DNA of 28,582 nucleotides from Candidatus Bathyarchaeota archaeon (GTDB taxonomy: Archaea; Thermoproteota; Bathyarchaeia; Bathyarchaeales; Bathycorpusculaceae), in the NCBI GenBank assembly GCA_030672945.1, contig DAOVFL010000002.1, forward strand, positions 1-28,582. Reading direction: 5' to 3'. The position numbers and the translations under genes were made by a program. Shown piece by piece: positions 24,191 to 28,582 of this stretch (position 1 is its first letter; each line of letters opens with the position of its first letter). Under the pieces are notes generated by a model that worked only from the letters and a program-made list of their open reading frames with translations, did not search any database and had not been told where the DNA came from.

Positions 24191-24694
24191 TTAGTCTCCT
24201 TCAGCCAGATAAACAGTGATGTTGCCCTCTTTATCCTTTGCAGCTCTTACGCGAACTTTTCGCGGAGGCTTCCCTATACTTCTTCTCCAAACTCTCTCAT
24301 TCACCTCGTTACTAATAATAAGCCTTTTAGGTTCTTCATCCTCTTCCAAACTCCGCTCCACCTCGAACTTCATATGCCTTTTAACAAAATCCTTAATTAT
24401 TCTCACTGCCCTAGGCGCCCTTTTCTTGGGCGGTGCAATCCATGCCTTGCCTAGAGGAATTGTGTAAATCCTTTCTTCAACAATATCTTCTTCAAGTTCC
24501 TTCATGGACGGCGGTTCGACTTCTTCAACTGGAAGAGGCGCTTCTTCAGCTTCTTCTACTGCCCCTTCTACTTCTTCTTCCTTCTCTAGGGTTTCTGCTG
24601 ATTCTTTTATTTCCTCAGTCGTCTCTTCTGTTTCTTCAATTACCTCTTTGCTTTCTTCAGTTTTCGGCTCTTCTGTTACGTTTTCTTCCTCCAT
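24191..24694 (-). CDS. rpl31e: 50S ribosomal protein L31e with a Glu-rich N-terminal extension
   Basis: The conserved L31e core starts near residue 74 (ERIYTIPLGKAWI) and continues through RAVRIIKDFVKRHMK, ISNEVNERVWRRS and KVRVRAAKD to the end at 167. Archaeal L31e is normally about 80-100 residues. Here about 73 residues precede the core; 28 of the first 63 are Glu. The strong GGAGGAG ribosome site before the ATG at 24694 and the overlap with the L39e end support the long form. An internal ATG at codon 64 lacks such a site. The extension resembles the acidic segments of stalk proteins in composition only. Confidence 0.92.
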   Translation of the reverse strand: MEEENVTEEPKTEESKEVIEETEETTEEIKESAETLEKEEEVEGAVEEAEEAPLPVEEVEPPSMKELEEDIVEERIYTIPLGKAWIAPPKKRAPRAVRIIKDFVKRHMKFEVERSLEEDEEPKRLIISNEVNERVWRRSIGKPPRKVRVRAAKDKEGNITVYLAEGD

Positions 24695-24708
24695 AAAACG
24701 AGCTCCTC

Positions 24709-24864
24709 CTAAGCCTTTATTTTTCTAGTTCTCCATTGTCTTCTCTTGGGATGCGTTCTGAATTTTCCACCTGTTTTAGCTATAACCCATGATGGAACTG
24801 ACTTTTTCTGTTTTCCCGCTTTAGCCAATCTCCGTTTTTTAGCTGTAGGTTTATTTCGAGCCAT
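24709..24864 (-). CDS. rpl39e: 50S ribosomal protein L39e
   Basis: A 51-residue basic protein too small for many gene finders. It reads MARNKPTAKKRRLAKAGKQK, continues through SVPSWVIAKTGGKFRTHPKR, and ends RRQWRTRKIKA. The RRxWRxxK-type end is typical of L39e, which lies in the wall of the peptide exit tunnel. It stands between PDCD5 and L31e, the conserved archaeal L39e-L31e-aIF6 order, and its stop region carries the ribosome site for L31e. Confidence 0.94.
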   Translation of the reverse strand: MARNKPTAKKRRLAKAGKQKKSVPSWVIAKTGGKFRTHPKRRQWRTRKIKA

Positions 24865-24865
24865 T

Positions 24866-25195
24866 TTAGATCCTTCTTATCTTTATTTCACGCTTATGAG
24901 ATTGTAGTTGAATGAGTATTTGTTTTAGCTGTTTATCCTCTAATGGTATTGGTATCTTTCCTTGCTGTGCCAGTTGAATTAGCTGTAACTCGAGCGTAGA
25001 AGTGAATTCCGGTTTAATCATTTTCAAATTTGTCAGTCTCTGTCTAGATTCTGGCGTTAACATGCTTCTAAGTAAAGCCTGCTTCTGCAGTTCCAGTTGT
25101 TTCTGCATTTCAACGTTTCTTTGGTCTCCAGTTGCCTTACGTTGCGATTCCAAAAGTTTTCTTCTGCGAATCTCTTCCAGCTCATCCTCTGACAT
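24866..25195 (-). CDS. DNA-binding protein of the PDCD5 family
   Basis: A 109-residue protein of the archaeal PDCD5/TFAR19 (DUF122) family. An N-terminal charged helix (DELEEIRRRKLLESQRKA) is followed by the three-helix core (LTPESRQRLTNLKMIKPEF, LIQLAQQGKIPIPLED, QLKQILIQL) and ends in a basic KREIKIRRI tail. Archaeal members bind DNA weakly; their role is not settled. It is one base from the S19e stop and one base from L39e, so it is firmly within the operon. Confidence 0.92.
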   Translation of the reverse strand: MSEDELEEIRRRKLLESQRKATGDQRNVEMQKQLELQKQALLRSMLTPESRQRLTNLKMIKPEFTSTLELQLIQLAQQGKIPIPLEDKQLKQILIQLQSHKREIKIRRI

Positions 25196-25196
25196 T

Positions 25197-25652
25197 TCAG
25201 CTACCCTTCTGGTACCTCGCTAGTTCAGGAATCTCTTTCACTACTTCTTCAGCTACTTCTTCTAGAAGTTTTCTTCCTTTTTTCGTCACTTTTCTTCCAC
25301 TTATTTTGAAGGCTTCCAAAACGCCTGCAGATTCCAACTGCTGTAAGGCTTTCCTTATTATGGCTCCACTTGCCTTAGCTGCATGCTCAGGTTTGACACC
25401 GTAGTCTTTTCTTCCTCCATACTCAGCCCTTAATCTCTCTACGCCTACAGGACCGTGAACGTAGATTTTCCTCAACAGTGAGGCACATCGGATATACCAC
25501 CAGTCCGGGTTCTGCGGTGGTCTTTCAACATGCACACCTGTTTTTACAATGCCAGCCCACGTTGGTGGTGTTATTTCATCCACATTCTCCTTTAGATAGC
25601 TGGCTAGTTTTTCAATAAGTTTGGATGCTGGAACGTCATAAGGAGTTACCAA
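25197..25652 (-). CDS. rps19e: 30S ribosomal protein S19e
   Basis: A 151-residue S19e protein with winged-helix fold. It has YDVPASKLIEKLASYLKEN, PPQNPDWWYIRCASLLRKIY and the GPVGVERLRAEYGGRKDYG block, and the C-terminal QQLESAGVLE helix. It is needed for small-subunit maturation. The start appears to be TTG at 25652. The gap to yhbY upstream is 59 bases without other features. Confidence 0.95.
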   Translation of the reverse strand: MVTPYDVPASKLIEKLASYLKENVDEITPPTWAGIVKTGVHVERPPQNPDWWYIRCASLLRKIYVHGPVGVERLRAEYGGRKDYGVKPEHAAKASGAIIRKALQQLESAGVLEAFKISGRKVTKKGRKLLEEVAEEVVKEIPELARYQKGS

Positions 25653-25711
25653 GACTCTTTATCCTCTTACTTTTCCTTCAGTAAAAACATGAAGCCTAAT
25701 ATAAAGGCTTT

Positions 25712-25993
25712 TCACTTTTTACGGCGTTTATAAAGCATAAAGGTGTGACCTCTAACTTCCACCAATAATGCTTCGGTTTGCTCAGCAATTTTAAAGGCGA
25801 TTTCCTTAGCTTTCTCTCCATCAATAGCACTTTTCAAGATTTTGATCTTAACCATCTCTTTTTTCTCTAGTTGCTTCCCGATCTCCTTCAACAACTCTCC
25901 TGAAGCCTTACCTTTGCCAATCCATACTGTAGGTCTTTCTTCGCTTAACCGACGTTTAACACGGCGTTTCGTTCCAGCAGTTAATCTATTCAT
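25712..25993 (-). CDS. YhbY/CRM-domain RNA-binding protein
   Basis: A single CRM (CRS1-YhbY) domain of 93 residues. VWIGKGKASGELLKEIGKQL places the GxxG-like RNA-binding loop at about 26-29, and VKIKILKSAIDGEKAKEIAFKIAEQTEALLVEVRGHTFMLY-type segments complete the domain. YhbY relatives associate with pre-50S particles and group II introns. It overlaps rnp4 by four bases (ATGA). Confidence 0.92.
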   Translation of the reverse strand: MNRLTAGTKRRVKRRLSEERPTVWIGKGKASGELLKEIGKQLEKKEMVKIKILKSAIDGEKAKEIAFKIAEQTEALLVEVRGHTFMLYKRRKK

Positions 25994-26310
25994 GGTTTTG
26001 ACCTTTCCCTCCTCCTCAGCGGTATCCGCATCTGCTTACCACAATTCAAACATGTAATAACCACGTGAGACTCTCTCCTCTGCTTTATACGCACACGACA
26101 ATTCACACCAGGCAAAATAAAGCTTTTACAATATCGACAAACCTGACGTCTATACTCCCTCGGCAAACGAACTCTAGCAGCCATAGCCACCTTCCTAGCA
26201 ACATCTACATAACGCTGCGCCAGCACAGGATCATCATGAATGATTTCCCCTGCTAAACTGAAAAGCGTTCGAATACGCTGCAACGCTATACGCTTAATCG
26301 CAGAATCCAT
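25990..26310 (-). CDS. rnp4: RNase P protein component 4 (Rpp21/Rpr2)
   Basis: A 106-residue zinc-ribbon subunit of archaeal RNase P, which matures tRNA 5' ends with Rpp29. The zinc ligands are CRYC (Cys58, Cys61) and CLNC (Cys87, Cys90); Cys71 is extra. The N-terminal helices (AIKRIALQRIRTLFSLA and AQRYVDVARKVAMAARV) are typical. It is the first gene of the ten-gene minus-strand cluster. No strong TATA box is obvious upstream. Confidence 0.95.
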   Translation of the reverse strand: MDSAIKRIALQRIRTLFSLAGEIIHDDPVLAQRYVDVARKVAMAARVRLPREYRRQVCRYCKSFILPGVNCRVRIKQRRESHVVITCLNCGKQMRIPLRRRERSKP

Positions 26311-26515
26311 ATCTTACACAGTACTCCTAAAAACCATACTCCTATTAACAAATTATCCTTTTCATGCAATCTACAAAAGAAAAACTTAACCCTCATTTAG
26401 TTTACAAAGTTCTATCTTTACACGCTTTCTCACTCAACAGTCAAAATAGTCATGACTCATCCTACACTACCATAATAGAATAGCCGTTCTAAGCTGCATT
26501 TAAAGAAAGATAAAG

Positions 26516-26577
26516 TGCGGGGGCGGAATTTGGAACCCATCATACGTGGTGATATCTCCCGCATTTCCCCTTTTTTT
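26516..26577 (+). terminator. hairpin followed by T7, terminator or end of a small RNA
   Basis: TGCGGG (26516-26521) pairs with CCCGCA (26558-26563), enclosing a smaller hairpin ATCAT/GTGAT (26539-26543 with 26549-26553). TTTCCCC and seven T residues follow on the plus strand. A TTTAAA element about 17 bases upstream could promote a transcript of about 60 nt. Confidence 0.35.
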
Positions 26578-26601
26578 CTCTTTGTGAGACCAAGAAAGGG
26601 T

Positions 26602-26658
26602 TTATGGATCGGTTTCACCAAAGCTCCTGGCAATTAATGTAATATCTCACATGTCAAC
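26602..26658 (-). pseudogene. decayed dockerin-like protein tail (copy A)
   Basis: On the minus strand this reads Val-Asp-Met-stop-DITLIARSFGETDP-stop. It closely matches the tail at 26966-27067 (IDMRDVSLVARHFGETDP), but the Arg codon is TGA. Preceding bases can also be roughly aligned with the other copy. Dockerin-type C-terminal segments of the form DGKxDMRDxxxVARxFG are common ends of archaeal secreted proteins. This copy has no open frame upstream and is a remnant. Confidence 0.6.
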
Positions 26659-26694
26659 CGTTCGCGTTTCGACGAAAAGTGTATACTGGTCTTA

Positions 26695-26816
26695 GGGAGT
26701 TGCTCTCGGAGCCCGTACCACGCCACCCAGGATATGTCACGTTTGGCTTTCTCTTTATGAGAAGGTATGGTATGGGATTTACGCGTGCAGAGCAGGTCTT
26801 CTGCGAGGGCAACCCC
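26695..26816 (+). ncRNA. candidate structured RNA of about 122 nt
   Basis: A closing helix pairs GGG-A-GTTGCTCTC (26695-26707) with GAGGGCAAC-CCC (26805-26816), 12 pairs with one bulge. Inside, CCCGTACCACGCC (26712-26724) pairs with GGTATGGTATGGG (26764-26776) in 12 of 13 positions. GCAGA/TCTGC (26787-26791 with 26800-26804) makes a third arm. Three of the pairs in the first two helices are G-U if the RNA is read from the plus strand but would be mismatches on the minus strand. The stretch is GC-richer than its surroundings. I recognise no family and see no convincing promoter. Confidence 0.35.
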
Positions 26817-26836
26817 AAAAACACAACCATGTTTTC

Positions 26837-26875
26837 CAGTTTAAGTAATTTATGAAACTGAAATACATTTTTTTT
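26837..26875 (+). terminator. short hairpin with T8 run
   Basis: CAGTTT (26837-26842) and AAACTG (26855-26860) form a 6-bp stem, followed after seven bases by eight T residues (26868-26875). It could end plus-strand transcription from the structured region at 26695-26816. Confidence 0.3.
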
Positions 26876-26965
26876 CTGGCTTCTGATGATGGTTTAAAAT
26901 ATTGGTTGAAAATGAGGGTTAAACAGGTCATTGGAAAGTGTGCGCGCCATTGATACTATTCTCTA

Positions 26966-27067
26966 TTATGGATCTGTTTCTCCGAAGTGCCTTGCCACTA
27001 AGCTTACGTCTCGCATGTCTATTTTTCCGTCTGGCACGCCTGCTGTTGAACCTCCCTCAACGGATAT
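26966..27067 (-). pseudogene. out-of-frame dockerin-like C-terminal tail (copy B)
   Basis: In a frame different from the surface-protein gene at 27019, the minus strand encodes ISVEGGSTAGVPDGKIDMRD followed by VSLVARHFGETDP and TAA at 26966. The gene's own frame crosses it with an unconvincing end (YPLREVQQQACQTEK). A one-base shift near the AAGAAATA run at about 27065-27073 would join the two frames. It may be a frameshifted end of that gene or the remnant of a neighbouring gene. Confidence 0.55.
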
Positions 27068-28582
27068 TTCTTTGTGTAGATTATGACTACTAGTAGTGTT
27101 GCTAGCATGAATAATGGTGAGATTAGAATTGAGGGAAACTCAGGTATCACTTTAGTTCCAATGATTTGAACGGGTTTGACGCTTTGCAGTTCGTAGGTGA
27201 AGTAGAGGGAGATGTGTGTGGTGTTTTCTTTTCTGATTAACTCTATTGGTGGTTCACCACTTATCAGCACAGTGAAGTCCCCCCAGAGTAGGTTATTTGG
27301 AATAGTGATATTACAGTAGCCAGGTGTGCTGGATTCGCCAGTAATTTTAAAGCTGATTTGTGCTAGTGTCTGGTTGAAGATGAAATGCGTTACCGTGAAG
27401 TTGCTAAATATGGTGATTGGATAGTTGACATCTTCCCAAAAAACAGCAAAGACTTCAGTGGGTAACGGCTCTACATTTATCTTGTCTCCCACAGACGGAA
27501 TTGTCATTGTGCATTCGTGAGTCTGTCCCTTTGAAATTGTGTTTTCCTGCGTTTCTGTATACAAGGTCTCAGTTTCGCTGATTGCTTCTATCGATAGCTC
27601 GTAGGTGGACGAAGTGTCTGAGGTTCCAACCAGACGAGTCGTGTAATTTCCCGCCATGGGTTCAGGAACTGTCACGATTTGAGTTTCTCCAACCCATTCA
27701 AAAGTCGCGTTTGGAATCTGGCTTTCGAGCTCCCCTGTTTCATAGTTCTGTCCCATGTGTCTGTCAGCTGGGTCGTAGACATGTAAATCTGCGCCAGATG
27801 CAAGTGTGAATTGCAGCTCATCTAATACGTGTGGCTCTCCTTCATTGTCATATAGTATAGGCGAGGAGATGGAAGCCATATCTGCAAAAAGCGCTGGAAG
27901 CTCAGTCTTGACCAAAGTCCAACTAACCTCTTGTTCAAGCTGAATGGTGGCATTCCACCTGTTTGGACACTCTACTCTAAGAGAGGTTGAATTTCCTAAC
28001 ACTTCATATGAAAACTTGCGCCAGAAGATTTCCACCATGGGCTTCGAAACTGGAGATCCCATTAAATTCGGAATCTTCGTCACTTCAAAAGTGGCGGTGA
28101 AGTTGAATGTCCCTATTGTAAATGGATGGAGAGTGTAGAACTGGATTGCTGATGGACCTTGTTGATATTCAGACCAGCCTGCGTCATTGCTCCAAGATGT
28201 CAGGTTGTAGCTTAGAAGGATGTCTTCTTGCCAAACCATAGGATAGAATCCGATAATCACCGATAACTCGTTTGCATCTTCAGGGATTGGTCCTTCTACC
28301 CCCAACGTTACGTTTACTACTTGAATAGCAGGGAAAGAAACTAGTTTTTCAGGAAATACGTATCTTTCAGCATGGAATCCAGGCGTCACATTGATCGGTT
28401 TCTCAGAACTACCACCCACTCCCCACCAACGATTCGCCGGAACCGAGTCGTAACGCCATTCATAGATCGGAGGTCCCATTACGTATGGCTCAGGCCAAGG
28501 GACAAAATTCAGGTGGGTCTCCACTGTAATCACAGGATTATCTATTGGTTCGCCTACATAGTTTCGAATACCCCATGAGCAC
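27019..28582 (-). CDS. large cell-surface protein with C-terminal membrane anchor (5' end cut by window edge)
   Basis: The frame is open to the window edge. A GTG at 28533 is in frame, but the reading continues 16 codons further without a stop, so the true start is outside. The 504-residue visible part after that GTG is extracellular in character, with many N-x-T/S sequons, aromatic beta-strands and few Lys. One segment (TVPEPMAGNYTTRLVGTSDTSST, written here in part as PEPMAGNYTTRLVG) resembles the pre-peptidase or Ig-like domains of archaeal secreted proteins. Near the end VIPEFPSILISPLF plus a hydrophobic helix and KK form the PEFPS-type anchor common in such archaea. The 15 residues after the anchor look non-native. 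Confidence 0.75.
   Translation of the reverse strand, partial: CSWGIRNYVGEPIDNPVITVETHLNFVPWPEPYVMGPPIYEWRYDSVPANRWWGVGGSSEKPINVTPGFHAERYVFPEKLVSFPAIQVVNVTLGVEGPIPEDANELSVIIGFYPMVWQEDILLSYNLTSWSNDAGWSEYQQGPSAIQFYTLHPFTIGTFNFTATFEVTKIPNLMGSPVSKPMVEIFWRKFSYEVLGNSTSLRVECPNRWNATIQLEQEVSWTLVKTELPALFADMASISSPILYDNEGEPHVLDELQFTLASGADLHVYDPADRHMGQNYETGELESQIPNATFEWVGETQIVTVPEPMAGNYTTRLVGTSDTSSTYELSIEAISETETLYTETQENTISKGQTHECTMTIPSVGDKINVEPLPTEVFAVFWEDVNYPITIFSNFTVTHFIFNQTLAQISFKITGESSTPGYCNITIPNNLLWGDFTVLISGEPPIELIRKENTTHISLYFTYELQSVKPVQIIGTKVIPEFPSILISPLFMLATLLVVIIYTKKYPLREVQQQACQTEK

Larger units (their letters stand above)
26311..27018. other. gene-free region with remnants and structured DNA
   Basis: About 700 bases separate rnp4 from the surface-protein gene. 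No intact gene is seen. The region holds a hairpin followed by T7 (26516-26577), a decayed dockerin-like tail (26602-26658), a GC-rich stretch able to fold into a three-way junction (26695-26816), a weak hairpin followed by T8 (26837-26875), and the out-of-frame tail ending at 26966. I find no tRNA, 5S or SRP RNA in it. Confidence 0.6.

Noticed and set aside
24433..24728. Plus-strand open frames rich in Leu or Ser opposite L31e
   Set aside because: They are antisense images of the GAA/GAG-rich extension; their low-complexity composition mirrors the Glu codons.
26516..26563. Possible tRNA from the paired ends TGCGGG/CCCGCA and a T-arm-like stretch
   Set aside because: Only 48 nt long, with no D arm or anticodon arm, and the T-arm stem does not pair properly.
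26695..26816. 5S rRNA
   Set aside because: Length and three-way junction are similar, but the conserved loop sequences (such as CCGAAC and the GAAGTTAAG region) are absent on both strands, and the arm lengths are wrong.
26516..26820. SRP RNA or RNase P RNA spanning the whole gene-free region
   Set aside because: No GGAAG...AGCAGC SRP helix-8 motif and no GAGGAAAGTCC-type RNase P core; a protein-tail remnant on the minus strand interrupts the region.

Overview
The window is archaeal chromosomal DNA. It carries archaeal or archaeal/eukaryotic information-processing genes (aIF6, L31e, L39e, LX, S19e, PDCD5, Rpp21-type RNase P subunit, EndA, archaeal CCA-adding enzyme, DtdA, prefoldin alpha, Spt5/NusG, Sec61-gamma-type SecE), archaeal TATA boxes close to start codons, and frequent GTG/TTG starts. 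The AT-rich composition and the secreted proteins with a Pro-Glu-Phe-Pro C-terminal anchor or a dockerin-like tail resemble TACK-group archaea. I would guess Bathyarchaeia or a relative, but no rRNA is present to confirm it.

Layout. 1-2772: a cut secreted protein, divergent from a MacB/FtsX-type ABC exporter (permease plus ATPase), then a small unknown protein. 2946-5914: translesion polymerase DinB, a NifU-like Fe-S scaffold, a Cys-containing DUF6125-like protein, and UppP. 5888-9238 (minus): cca, thpR, endA and a DUF47/PhoU-like gene; the first three handle tRNA ends or splice junctions. 9316-12238: glycyl-tRNA synthetase divergent from a DUF917 protein. 12562-14753: inositol-phosphate synthase convergent with a bifunctional phosphoglucose/phosphomannose isomerase; both act on glucose-6-phosphate. 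14887-16763: a SPOUT RNA methyltransferase and a presenilin/SPP-like intramembrane aspartyl protease. 16816-19949 (minus): secE-spt5-L11-L1-P0-P1, including a 59-residue secE. 20069-21915: DtdA divergent from an ornithine-carbamoyltransferase-like enzyme. 21929-26310 (minus): a ten-gene translation and protein-targeting cluster, rnp4-yhbY-S19e-PDCD5-L39e-L31e-aIF6-LX-pfdA-ftsY. 26311-27018: about 700 bases without an intact gene, holding two dockerin-like tail remnants and GC-rich structured DNA. 27019-28582: a large cell-surface protein cut by the window edge.

Points most worth a second look: a 122-nt three-way-junction fold at 26695-26816 whose wobble pairs favour a plus-strand RNA; decaying or out-of-frame dockerin-like tails beside it; a carbamoyltransferase whose two substrate-side motifs differ from the ornithine consensus; L31e with a Glu-rich N-terminal extension of about 73 residues; a P0 stalk protein lacking the usual GLGxLFG end; and a presenilin-like protease. 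I did not identify a clear multi-gene novel defence or mobile system.
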